Assembly (NCBI GenBank): GCA_944388645.1
Contig: CALXJO010000003.1
Span: forward strand, 1 to 22,567
Direction: 5' to 3'
Origin: an uncultured Clostridia bacterium
Lineage (GTDB): Bacteria; Bacillota; Clostridia; TANB77; CAG-508
DNA: 22,567 bases
Numbering within the stretch: the first letter of the stretch is position 1; each line of letters begins with the position of its first letter. The notes under the pieces were generated by a model. The model ran no database searches. It saw only the letters and a program-made list of their open reading frames with translations, and was not told where the DNA came from. Below are positions 1 through 8,524 of the stretch, one piece after another. The translations under genes and the position numbers were made by a program.

Positions 1-51
1 TTTTATTTCTAATACTACATCTAAAATTTGGTTTAATTTTTCATTTTCCAC
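1..51 (-). CDS. Start of an unrecognised protein, cut by the window edge
   Basis: Only the first 17 codons are in the window, starting at a GTG (49-51). An AGGAGG ribosome binding site at 59-64 lies 7 nt upstream, which favours the GTG over an in-frame ATG at 42-44 whose spacing would be 14 nt. The visible peptide begins M-E-N-E-K-L-N-Q and is charged and helix-prone; it is too short to assign to a family. A consensus promoter lies upstream (107-135), so this is a separate transcription unit downstream of the polysaccharide operon. The reading frame is open to the edge. Confidence 0.7.
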   Translation of the reverse strand, partial: MENEKLNQILDVVLEIK

Positions 52-106
52 GTAGTTTCCTCCTTCCTTTATAATAATATTAAACTTTACTCTTTAGTTT
101 AATAGA

Positions 107-135
107 ATTATAAATAAAGGATTATTAAATGTCAA
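107..135 (-). promoter_or_regulatory. Sigma-A promoter for the gene at the left edge
   Basis: On the minus strand there is a perfect TTGACA (-35, 130-135), a 17-bp spacer and a perfect TATAAT (-10, 107-112). It lies about 55 bp upstream of the GTG start at 51 and its AGGAGG site. Both hexamers match consensus exactly, so strong constitutive transcription is expected. Confidence 0.85.
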
Positions 136-235
136 ATTGAAAAATGTATCATATTCGGCGATTATCTTAATAAATCTCTTGTTTTCTCATTTTTTCTCTT
201 TTTTTCTTTATTTTTTAAAGTTTTTTAATTTTAAA

Positions 236-1186
236 TTATTTCTCATTCTTTTTTGAAAGTCTTTCTATTTGTTCATATCTTAAAAGTTGTAATTCGTAAT
301 TTTCTCTATGTTGTCTTGTTATTGTATCTAATATAATTCCACATTGGAATGTTATTGCTGCTAAGCTTACAAATCCTGTTGCAAGTATTGCAGAAGGTAC
401 TTTTGTAATATATGATGTTTTAAAGAACTCTACAAGTACTGGTATTCCAACGATTAAACCTAATATAAGGAATATTAATGCAATTATTCCAAAAAATCTA
501 AAAGGCTTATAATCTTTGAACATTCTAATTATTGTTTTTACAACTTTTATTCCATCGCTTACAGTATTTAACTTAGATGAGCTACCTTCTGGTCTATCTC
601 TATAAACTATTGGAATTTCTTTTATTATATATCTTTTATCTAATGCATATAATGACATTTCCGTCTCTATTTCAAATTTTGGACTAAGAACTGGCATGTT
701 TTTAACAAATCTTTTATTAAACACCCTGTAACCTGTCATAATATCTTTTAAGTCTGTGTTAAATAATACGTTAATAGCTTTTCTAACTAGATTATTTCCA
801 AACTCATGAAATGGTCTTTTATTTTCTTTTTGATATGTTCCATTAGATAATCTATCTCCTATTGCCATGTCAGCCTGTCCATTTCTTACAGGCTCTATTA
901 GTTTATGAACAAATTCAGCAGGATATGTGTCATCACCATCTACCATTACATAAATGTCTGCATCTATATCTCTAAATTGACTTCTTACAACATTACCTTT
1001 TCCTTGTTTATATTCATTTATAACAATTGCACCATTATCTTTTGCAATTTCTGCTGTTTTATCTTTAGAATTGTTGTTATAAACATAAATGTCTGCATTT
1101 GGTAATTCTTTTCTAAAATCTTTTATTACTTTTTCTATTGTTAGTTCTTCATTATAACATGGTATTAATACTGCTATTTTCTCCAT
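236..1186 (-). CDS. DPM1/GtrB-like polyprenyl-phosphate glycosyltransferase (GT2) with two C-terminal membrane helices
   Basis: This 316-residue protein has an N-terminal GT2 (GT-A fold) domain with the opening motif VLIPCYNEE (residues 6-14) and the catalytic DGDD (residues 83-86). Two hydrophobic segments near residues 233-257 and 263-286 anchor it in the membrane. This matches the DPM1/GtrB/ArnC-type group, which transfers a sugar from a nucleotide donor to undecaprenyl phosphate on the cytoplasmic face. It starts 1 nt after the TAA of the DUF6020 gene, with a GGAAG ribosome binding site, so the two are translationally coupled. The pairing makes sense: the lipid-linked sugar made here is the usual donor for GT-C membrane enzymes such as the neighbour. 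The sugar is unknown. No U-tract terminator is visible between its stop and position 120. Confidence 0.88.
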   Translation of the reverse strand: MEKIAVLIPCYNEELTIEKVIKDFRKELPNADIYVYNNNSKDKTAEIAKDNGAIVINEYKQGKGNVVRSQFRDIDADIYVMVDGDDTYPAEFVHKLIEPVRNGQADMAIGDRLSNGTYQKENKRPFHEFGNNLVRKAINVLFNTDLKDIMTGYRVFNKRFVKNMPVLSPKFEIETEMSLYALDKRYIIKEIPIVYRDRPEGSSSKLNTVSDGIKVVKTIIRMFKDYKPFRFFGIIALIFLILGLIVGIPVLVEFFKTSYITKVPSAILATGFVSLAAITFQCGIILDTITRQHRENYELQLLRYEQIERLSKKNEK

Positions 1187-1187
1187 T

Positions 1188-2917
1188 TTACTCTTCCTTC
1201 CTATTATCTTTCTTATTTTTAATAAAATTTAAAGATATATATATTGGTAAAGATGTAAACATAGAATATGCATATCTATATTCACAAAATACTGGTGATG
1301 CTACTATTGTTAGCCACAATATAAATATTGGTAAATATACTAATATAAATTTATACTCTTTATTTAGTATTTTATAGCCCAGGCAAATTACAATTAACCA
1401 AAATGCTGTTCCTATACTAAAGCACATAGATAAAATTGGAATATCTCTTCTTTCAATTAATGAATCTACTTTAGATACTATATTTCCGCAAATAAATAGG
1501 TGTTTGCTCTACCCCTAAATTATTTGGTTCCATTGTTCTATTTGCAACCCAATGGCTTGCCTCTGGATAATAATAACCATAGGAATTAGAAATAAATGAT
1601 TCTACATAGTCTTTAAAATATCTGGTTAGTAAATTAAACCATAAACTAATAAATTCTCCCTTGTTTTCATCAAAATATTCATCATTTAATTCTGCTTTTA
1701 CTGGGTCTGATAATATTGGATTATATTTTTCTCCTATGTTATCACATTCAAAGAAATTATTTATTCTATTTATTGTCTCTTCATCTAATTCTTCTTCATG
1801 GTATTTTACAACTCTTGCAATTTGCTGTAGAGGAATTGAAAGCATCTCTGCAACTGATCCATTTTTTACATCTAATAAAGCAAATACTGATGTTTTTATT
1901 ACTGCATATATAAGTATTATACTAACAAACAAAGGAATAACTTTTTTCCAATATTTTCTAAGTACTATAACAATAAATGGCATTGTTAAAACCACTACAT
2001 ACATTCCATTGTTTCTTGCAAAAAATACTAATAAAGACACAATTATATAACTTACAATATTTTTCTTTTTACTAAAAAATTCTTCTGTATTTGTAATTAG
2101 TTCTACACATAATATTATAAAGATTGGAAGTATTCCGGCAAATAGTACATCTTTCCACATAGTTACAGAAAATAACGCATTTATTGGATAGAACATGTAA
2201 TATAATAATGTTATAACTCTAACTATAACAGGCACTTGTTTTTTACTTAAGTATCTTAATATAAACGCAAATATTCCAGACATAATTAGCATTTGTGCTA
2301 TTGTATAAAAGGCTACACCTGCATTTATATTACCAAAAATTGCTTGTCCTATATTTACAAAAAGTGCAATTATTCCTGTATGAAAAATTGGATGATGGTT
2401 AGTAAGTTCTGATATTCCTATTGCTTGTGATAATTGTACTATTGAATCTGAGGTAAGTAGCCCCGGATAGTATCTTAAAAAATATGGTAGCCAAGCAAGA
2501 AATATTAGAGCCATATTAATAAAGAATTCTACTTTTCCTATTTTAGAAGTTTTATTTGGTAATTCTTGTTTCTCTAATATAGTATATATGAATGAAGTAA
2601 TACTAAAACCTAAGATTGAGTAACCTAAGAAATTGATTATAGTCCATTTATCAAATAATATATTATTTAATGTATAATCTGTATTTATACTTGTACATAT
2701 TACTTCTATTATTCCAAATAAAATTCCAATTATTAGTGATATAATACATTTTCTTTTATTTTCTGTATCTAGTACTTTTTTTAAGAATGTGTAAATTCCT
2801 AGTAGCAGTAAAATAAATATTACTGTATTTCCGACTTACTAAAAATTTATGCCATACAAATATTATTAATATAAGAGATAATAATATTGCTATAATACTA
2901 TTTTTATACTTTTTCAA
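1188..2917 (-). pseudogene. DUF6020-family polytopic membrane protein (GT-C-like), broken by two frameshifts
   Basis: Three reading-frame segments form one gene of about 575 codons. The first starts at a TTG (2915-2917) whose TTGA overlaps the stop of the preceding glycosyltransferase, with AAAGGAG 8 nt upstream, and encodes a hydrophobic N-terminus. Near 2830-2838 the frame shifts. The middle segment (ending 1471) carries membrane helices and a loop with Y-P-G, T-S-D-S and N-H-H-P-I-F-H-T, typical of DUF6020/GT-C-like proteins. Near 1488-1498 the frame shifts again, and the C-terminal segment (read through K-V-D-S-L-I-E-R-R-D-I-P) ends at 1188 with further helices. Both shifts correspond to one extra nucleotide, or four; the second lies in an ATTT-ATTT duplication (1490-1497). 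A GT-C role using a polyprenyl-phosphate sugar is inferred from the fold and the GtrB-like neighbour. Whether the shifts are real or sequencing errors cannot be settled here. Confidence 0.82.
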
Positions 2918-5112
2918 TTTGTTTGCTCCTTTATAACTGCATGTTTAATTTTCCTTAAACCTCTATATATTTTTCTTAAAACTCTTCCAGGGAAAGTGTT
3001 TAAGAATCTTTCTATTTTTAGAACTCTTTCGTCTACTGGTTGTGGTTCTCCAGATGTTGGTACATATACAGGTAGGCTAGGATTGTTCCAATAATATGGT
3101 TGTCCGTTTGTAAGTAGTAACATATAAATATCTTTTGAGTATTTTTCAAATAATTTTTCATGTCCTTGCATTGATGTTTCATATAGATAAATTCTCATTT
3201 TTTTGTTAAATTGTCTAGACATAGAATCTTTTCTTACTCTATAAAGATTTAGTTTCTCTGGTATAGATACTCCTAGATATCCATGTTCTGCTAAACTTAC
3301 CCATCCATCATAATCTTCCATGCCATATTCCATCTTAATTCTGTTTTGTCCAAAGTTTAGAAAATCATTCTTTCTTATTACCACAAATGCTGCAAGCATG
3401 TTTGCACAAAGTAAATATGGTATATGAACATTAAATGTTGGCCAAACAGCTGTACTTCCTTCAAAATATTGAACCCAACTATATACATAAGATACATTAC
3501 TATATTTGTGTAATATATTAATTGCCTTTGTATAAAATGTTTTATCTATTTTATCATCTGCATCTAAAAATGCTACAAATTCACCTTTTGCTTCTTTTGC
3601 CCCAACATTTCTTGCATTTGCTAAACCTTTATTTTCTATATTGATAATTCTTACTTTTTCATCATCTTTGTAATTATCTAATACTTTTATACTTTCTTCG
3701 TCTGTGCTTCCATCATTTACAACTACTATTTCATAATTTTTATAGTCTGATTCCTTAATACTTTCTATTGTTTCTGGAAGTGTGCTTCCTAAATTATAAT
3801 ATGGTATTACAACAGATAATAAGTCTTTTTCTCCATCATATTCCTTAATATATTTATCTTTAGGCATTTCTTCCACAAATGGAAACTCAGTCTTTTCTTT
3901 TTTATTTTTTATTACTTCTTCAAAAAATTCTCTTCTCTTCTTAATGTTATCTTCCATGTTGCATAATTTATGGATTCTTTCTTTTGCATTATTTCCCATA
4001 GTTTCTAATTCTTCATCAGACATATTAAGAAGCTGTTCTAATTTTTCCTCAAAGTCTCCTTCTTTGTCCCAGTCAAATATTAATCCATTTTTACCAGAAT
4101 CTTTTACCATTTCTGCTTGTCCACCACTCTTAGAAACAAGTACCGGTTTTCCTAGCCACATTGCATATATACAAGTATTTGGGAAATTCTCATATAGAGA
4201 AGGAATTGTTACTGCTGTTGCAGAAAGAATATGTGGAATTAGCTCTAAATGTGGAATAGATTTTAGCATTTCTAAGTTTCCACTTTCTATATATTTTGCA
4301 TACTTTTTCTTTATATCTTCTCCAACAAAAGTACCTTTTGACTCTAGTTTTGTGTCTCCACCAATTATCTTTATTTTAAAGTCCAAACCTTTCTTCCAAA
4401 GCTTTTCTGCGCCTTTTAGCATTTGGACAACACCTTTTCTATATTCTGTTCTACCAAAATATAGAATAGTCTTTTTCTCCGGCTTTTCTATTCCTGATTC
4501 TTCATATTTTTTTAGTTCATCTTTATCTATATCAAAAGGTAAATTAATAACCTTTATTTTATCTTTTACTAAGTATTGTAATTTATCTGCTAAAAATTGA
4601 CTTGGACAAACTAATGCATCTGCTCCTTTAATACAGAATTTTTCCATTTCTCCTATCCAATAAAATGGTAATTCATATGTATTAAATTGGTTTATTTTCA
4701 AAGTTTCAAAACTTGGTGTATGTAAATGTACAACAAGTGGAATATCTTTAAATTTTTCATTTAGCATTAGTTTACTTTGAATTATATATTGTCCATAAGC
4801 ATTATATTCTTGCATTTCTAAAATATCTGGTTTTCCATATTTATCAATCATTTTTGATATTACATCATAATATTGATAAGCTAAGGCATTATCATATCCT
4901 AAATATTGATAATATTCTCCTTCACCTTGCTGGAATCTTACTATTCTATAACCTTCTTTTGCTTTTTCTGTTTTATCTCCATTAATACTTCTAACTATAA
5001 CTGTTACATCATCACCAGCCTCGGCAAACATTTTTGCACAGTTTTCTACATATGTACCAATACCACCACCAAAGTCTGGAGCAAATTCACCTGTTAAAAA
5101 CCATATTTTCAT
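2914..5112 (-). CDS. Two-domain glycosyltransferase, GT4 fused to GT2
   Basis: About 732 residues. The N-terminal half is a GT-B fold GT4 domain: it opens K-I-W-F-L-T-G-E-F with a glycine-rich G-G-G-I-G-T loop, has the second Rossmann start T-I-L-Y-F-G-R near residue 220, and a donor-site region Y-E-N-F-P-N-T near residue 310. The C-terminal half (from about residue 420) is a GT2 domain with S-V-V-I-P-Y-Y-N, V-V-N-D-G-S, D-A-D-D and a M-E-D-Y-D-G-W acceptor-side motif. In the GT4 part the second glutamate of the usual E-x7-E motif is a tyrosine. An upstream in-frame ATG (5133) exists, but AAAGGA sits 8 nt before the ATG at 5112, so 5112 is preferred. It probably adds two successive sugars. 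It follows the frameshifted GT2 by 23 nt in the wzt operon. Confidence 0.9.
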   Translation of the reverse strand: MKIWFLTGEFAPDFGGGIGTYVENCAKMFAEAGDDVTVIVRSINGDKTEKAKEGYRIVRFQQGEGEYYQYLGYDNALAYQYYDVISKMIDKYGKPDILEMQEYNAYGQYIIQSKLMLNEKFKDIPLVVHLHTPSFETLKINQFNTYELPFYWIGEMEKFCIKGADALVCPSQFLADKLQYLVKDKIKVINLPFDIDKDELKKYEESGIEKPEKKTILYFGRTEYRKGVVQMLKGAEKLWKKGLDFKIKIIGGDTKLESKGTFVGEDIKKKYAKYIESGNLEMLKSIPHLELIPHILSATAVTIPSLYENFPNTCIYAMWLGKPVLVSKSGGQAEMVKDSGKNGLIFDWDKEGDFEEKLEQLLNMSDEELETMGNNAKERIHKLCNMEDNIKKRREFFEEVIKNKKEKTEFPFVEEMPKDKYIKEYDGEKDLLSVVIPYYNLGSTLPETIESIKESDYKNYEIVVVNDGSTDEESIKVLDNYKDDEKVRIINIENKGLANARNVGAKEAKGEFVAFLDADDKIDKTFYTKAINILHKYSNVSYVYSWVQYFEGSTAVWPTFNVHIPYLLCANMLAAFVVIRKNDFLNFGQNRIKMEYGMEDYDGWVSLAEHGYLGVSIPEKLNLYRVRKDSMSRQFNKKMRIYLYETSMQGHEKLFEKYSKDIYMLLLTNGQPYYWNNPSLPVYVPTSGEPQPVDERVLKIERFLNTFPGRVLRKIYRGLRKIKHAVIKEQTN

Positions 5113-5135
5113 ATTATTCATCCTTTCTAGCATTT

Positions 5136-6456
5136 CTAATTATTATCAATACTACTTTTAAGTTTTCTAATTATTTTTCTTATACCTCTAAATATTAATG
5201 TATTACATATCTTAGCTTTTAAAATAGCTATGGAATATAAAAAATTATTTTCATTATATGTAATTTTGCTTAATTCTTTATTAAATTTTCCTTGTAATAT
5301 ATTCTTTATCTCTTCTGTAGTATAAATTTCATTTATATCTCTTGTTTCTTGAATATAATTAATAAATCCAAGCCAATATTTTTTATCTAAAAACGTTGGA
5401 AGTTCGAATACTGTAGCAAACTCCTCATATTTCTGTCTTAATACATATGGAGATTCTTTTGTAAGTCCAAATGATATTATAATTATATTTTTGTCTTTGC
5501 TTTTTTCTTTTATTTGTTTAAAAATTTTTAAGTCCATTCCTGTTGCTGGCAAAATATATAATAAATTTTCTTTCTTCTCTTTTGGAAGTCTTCTATTCCA
5601 GTCTAAATCTTGCTTATCTAAATTTTTAATTGTGTTAATATTTACATCTTTATTACTTAATATTATAGGTTTAACATTTTTTGTAATCTTATTTGCTTCT
5701 TCTTTTAAATCTCTTAGTCTTAATTCATTATCTTTACTCTTTTCATCATTTATTTGAGTTAAAAGACTGGTTTTTCTTCTTCTATACCAAAAGCCATAAT
5801 ATGTTACTTGTACAGGATAGTCTCCGAGAAGCCATCATTCTTAACCATAAATGCCAATCTTCATTTACATATCTTTTTGCAACTGAATAACCATTTTGCC
5901 TTAAAATATTTTCTTTTCTAATTAATGCTGTTGCTGTAATTTGATTTTCAGTTTTCATTTTTTCACAATCAAAATCGTGGTCTACTAAATAAATATATTT
6001 GCCAAAACCTAAGGAATTAGTAAATGCCCAAGCAGCATCTTTGTTTGTTTCCAGAGCCCAATATAAAGTCTCTATATATGTTGGTTCAATTAAATCATCT
6101 GCGTCAAGTGGTAGTATATAATTTGTAGTAGCAAATTTTATTGCATAATCTCTTCCTTTTGCTAATCCTTCATTTTCTTTATGATATATTTTAATCCTTT
6201 GATCTATATTTTTCATCTCGTCTAAGTACTTAATCGCCTCATTATCAGTACTTCCATCATCTACTATAATCCACTCCCAATATGGAAAAGTTTGATTAAA
6301 AACACAGTTTATAGTTTGCAACATGTATTCTTGTGAATTATAATAAGATGTTATTATTGATACTAAAGGCTTGCTACCTGTATATTTAATGTAATTGTTT
6401 TTTAACACTTTTCCTGGTTCTTTTTCATAATTCCAAAAATATTTATCTTCTAACAT
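5136..6456 (-). pseudogene. GT2 glycosyltransferase with a truncated GT4-like tail, broken by one frameshift
   Basis: The 5' segment (6456 to 5782) encodes a GT2 domain with S-I-I-T-S-Y-Y-N, V-D-D-G-S (residues 65-69), D-A-D-D (118-121) and E-D-W-H-L-W-L. Near 5825-5835 the frame is lost. The other frame then continues with Y-P-V-Q-V-T-Y-Y-G-F-W-Y-R-R-R, the expected end of this GT2 type, and runs to a TAG at 5136. The tail (about 170 residues) contains L-L-Y-I-L-P-A-T-G-M and L-P-T-F-L-D-K-K-Y-W, resembling the first half of a GT4 domain. I see no donor-binding half. Removing one T from CTTCTC, or four bases (TCTC), restores the frame. The start has AAAGGAAG upstream and follows the GT4 gene by 15 nt. 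Intact, it would be about 440 residues. Confidence 0.85.
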
Positions 6457-6471
6457 ATATACTTCCTTTTA

Positions 6472-7482
6472 TTAATTCATATTTAATTCAAAGAATTCTT
6501 TATATTTTTTGCTAATTTTTTCCCAATCCCATTCTTTAATTTGTTCTAAATTTTCTTTAGAGATAATCTCAAAGTCTTTCTTGTTTTGAATTATTTCTTT
6601 TAGTTTTCGTTTTAGTTCGTCTTTTGAGCGTTCCTCCATTATATATTTACTAGCATATGGGCCTAATGCTTCTTTTACAATTCCAACATCTGTTGAAATT
6701 ACAGGAATTCCCATAGCCATTGCTTCTAAAACAGTAAGTGGTGTTCCTTCTGTTTTTGAAGCACATATATATAAATCTATATTATTATAAAATTTTGGCA
6801 TTTCTTCTTGTGGAATTTTCTTTATGTTTCTATCTGCTAAAATTAATTCTATATCATAGCCTTCTTGCTGTAACTCTGATATAGCAGGTTTTATAATTCC
6901 TTCTACACCTTTTAAATCACAGTCATTTTCAGAGTCTTTAAATTTGCTATTTCCAGCCCATCCAACTCTTACATGAGTAAGATTATTGAATCTATCTAAA
7001 TTTTCTGGTTTATATTTTTTTAAGTCAACTCCATCATGTATTATCATGCTTGGTTTTTTTTCATATTTATCATATAATTTAAATAATATTTTAGATGTTA
7101 CAAAATATGCTTTTGCATATTTCATAGCTTCATAGTTCTTCCATTCATCTTCTGTATTTACAAATAATTGGTCACAAACTGTAAATGTTATATTTTTATT
7201 TAAAATATATTGATTAATAAAATCTTCTAGACTAATTCCTAATGTTTCTGCATAATTCTTCATTTCTTCTCTATCAATTAGTGTTAAAAATCCTCTCCAT
7301 AGGAAATGGATTAAATCATAGTCTTGGCAAAATAGGAATAATTTTACCATATTGCCCTCAAAAAGGTCACCTGGAATAACATCTATGTCATATTCTGGCA
7401 AATTTTCTTTAACTCTTAATGCTATATTATCAAAAGCCCAGCCTCTCACATCTATTATCATAGCGATTTTTTTCTTTTCCAT
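6472..7482 (-). CDS. GT4 family glycosyltransferase
   Basis: 336 residues, GT-B fold. Visible features are the N-terminal strand with D-V-R-G-W-A-F, the inter-domain H-D-G-V-D (149-153), and the donor-site motif E-G-T-P-L-T-V-L-E (E245 to E253), an intact E-x7-E followed by A-M-A-M-G-I-P-V. The family retains anomeric configuration and uses a nucleotide-sugar donor, in the cytoplasm or at the membrane face. The start overlaps the end of the coiled-coil gene region: its GAGAGGA ribosome binding site lies inside the last codons of that gene, a sign of tight coupling. Donor and acceptor cannot be read from sequence. Confidence 0.92.
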   Translation of the reverse strand: MEKKKIAMIIDVRGWAFDNIALRVKENLPEYDIDVIPGDLFEGNMVKLFLFCQDYDLIHFLWRGFLTLIDREEMKNYAETLGISLEDFINQYILNKNITFTVCDQLFVNTEDEWKNYEAMKYAKAYFVTSKILFKLYDKYEKKPSMIIHDGVDLKKYKPENLDRFNNLTHVRVGWAGNSKFKDSENDCDLKGVEGIIKPAISELQQEGYDIELILADRNIKKIPQEEMPKFYNNIDLYICASKTEGTPLTVLEAMAMGIPVISTDVGIVKEALGPYASKYIMEERSKDELKRKLKEIIQNKKDFEIISKENLEQIKEWDWEKISKKYKEFFELNMN

Positions 7483-7484
7483 AA

Positions 7485-7709
7485 TTAATCCTCTCTTTTC
7501 TTAAATACACTTGATAATTTTTTTGCGAGTTTATATGTTCTAGAATATAATATTGAATCTAATTGTTCTTGTAGTTCTCTATTTCTTGTATTTAATTTTT
7601 CTATTTCCTGTTTGTATTCTTTATTTTTTTCTTTTTCTTTATCTAGATTAGTTTTTAGTAGCTCTTTTTCTCTTTCGAAGGTAATTTTTAAGATTTCTTC
7701 ATCTTCCAT
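7485..7709 (-). CDS. Small coiled-coil protein of the glycan export locus
   Basis: 74 residues. Residues 1-52 are almost entirely E/K/L/Q-rich heptad-like sequence (E-K-E-L-L-K-T, then N-R-E-L-Q-E-Q-L), so a long coiled coil is expected. The last third, Y-S-R-T-Y-K-L-A-K-K-L, resembles the tail motif often attached to glycosyltransferases of polysaccharide loci (consensus roughly S-R-S-W-K-L-T-x-P-L). It has its own GGGGATG ribosome binding site and lies between wzm and a GT4 with gaps of 17 and 2 nt, so it is a genuine operon gene. I infer that it is a scaffold or length-control-like helix which recruits glycosyltransferases to the exporter. It has no enzymatic motif. Confidence 0.8.
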   Translation of the reverse strand: MEDEEILKITFEREKELLKTNLDKEKEKNKEYKQEIEKLNTRNRELQEQLDSILYSRTYKLAKKLSSVFKKRED

Positions 7710-7726
7710 CTTCTCATCCCCTAATT

Positions 7727-8500
7727 TTATAACTCTTCAGCAAATTTCTTCTCTAGCTTTTTAAATACAAAATAACCAATTAAGCAAAGTACAATACCCA
7801 TTGCTAAAGCAATTAATAGCCCTTGGAAGTCTGGCATTGTTCTGTTATAAAATATTGCTCTATATCCTTCTATTAAATATGACATTGGATTTATTTTTAC
7901 TATCCATTGTAAACCAGCTGGTACAGAGCTAATTGCATATACTATAGGTGTTGCATAAAATAATAACTGCATAAATATACCTAATAAATGTTGTAAATCT
8001 CTAAAATATACTGTTAAGCTTGAAACAATAAAAGCTACTCCTATTGACACTATAAACTGTATTATAAATATTAGGAAATACCAAAGTATATTCCATGAAA
8101 GTCCAATGCCTCCAAATATTACAAATCCTAATATAATTATTGTTGATATTAAAAAGTTTACTCCTTCACTTGTTACTACAGAGATTGGTAAAATTTCTCT
8201 TGGAAAATATACCTTTTTTATAATGTTTCCATTATCTATAATAGTTGCTGCGCCTCTTAGTACTACAGATGAAAAATATTGCCAAGGTATTAATCCACAA
8301 CATAGGTATACTGTATAATTATCTATATCACTTTTTAATATAACCTGGAATACCAATGCATATACAGCAATTTGTAAAAGAGGATTAATAAAAGACCATA
8401 ATACACCTAGTACAGAGTTTTTATATTTTCCTCCTACATCCTTTTTTATATTTGTTTTTAATAATTCTCTATAATTATATAAATCTTTTACTAAATTCAT
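7727..8500 (-). CDS. wzm: ABC-2 polysaccharide export permease (Wzm/TagG type)
   Basis: 257 residues with an amphipathic N-terminus (Y-N-Y-R-E-L-L) followed by about six membrane helices. It contains Y-K-N-S-V-L-G-V-L-W-S-F-I-N-P-L, the hallmark of ABC-2 permeases that export lipid-linked glycans (Wzm, TagG, RfbA). It would form the membrane channel as a dimer with the ATPase encoded just upstream, flipping an undecaprenyl-linked polymer outward. It follows wzt by 24 nt. TagG (teichoic acid) and Wzm (O-antigen or secondary wall glycan) cannot be separated from sequence alone; the neighbouring GTs and the absence of any glycerol- or ribitol-phosphate polymerase argue for a polysaccharide. Confidence 0.93.
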   Translation of the reverse strand: MNLVKDLYNYRELLKTNIKKDVGGKYKNSVLGVLWSFINPLLQIAVYALVFQVILKSDIDNYTVYLCCGLIPWQYFSSVVLRGAATIIDNGNIIKKVYFPREILPISVVTSEGVNFLISTIIILGFVIFGGIGLSWNILWYFLIFIIQFIVSIGVAFIVSSLTVYFRDLQHLLGIFMQLLFYATPIVYAISSVPAGLQWIVKINPMSYLIEGYRAIFYNRTMPDFQGLLIALAMGIVLCLIGYFVFKKLEKKFAEEL

Positions 8501-8524
8501 TTGATTGTTCCTTTCTTCACTGTT

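Noticed and set aside
120..235. Intrinsic terminator after the polysaccharide operon
   Set aside because: The transcript would be A-rich here rather than ending in a U-tract, and no stable stem is visible.
1471..1500. Programmed ribosomal frameshift in the DUF6020 gene
   Set aside because: No known slippery sequence with a stimulatory stop or Shine-Dalgarno was found, and the same gene has a second shift; mutation or sequencing error is simpler.
3944..4600. 218-codon plus-strand open frame
   Set aside because: It lies wholly antisense to the GT4-GT2 fusion gene, is low-complexity Ser/Phe-rich, and has no ribosome binding site; it arises from the AT-rich codon use of the real gene.
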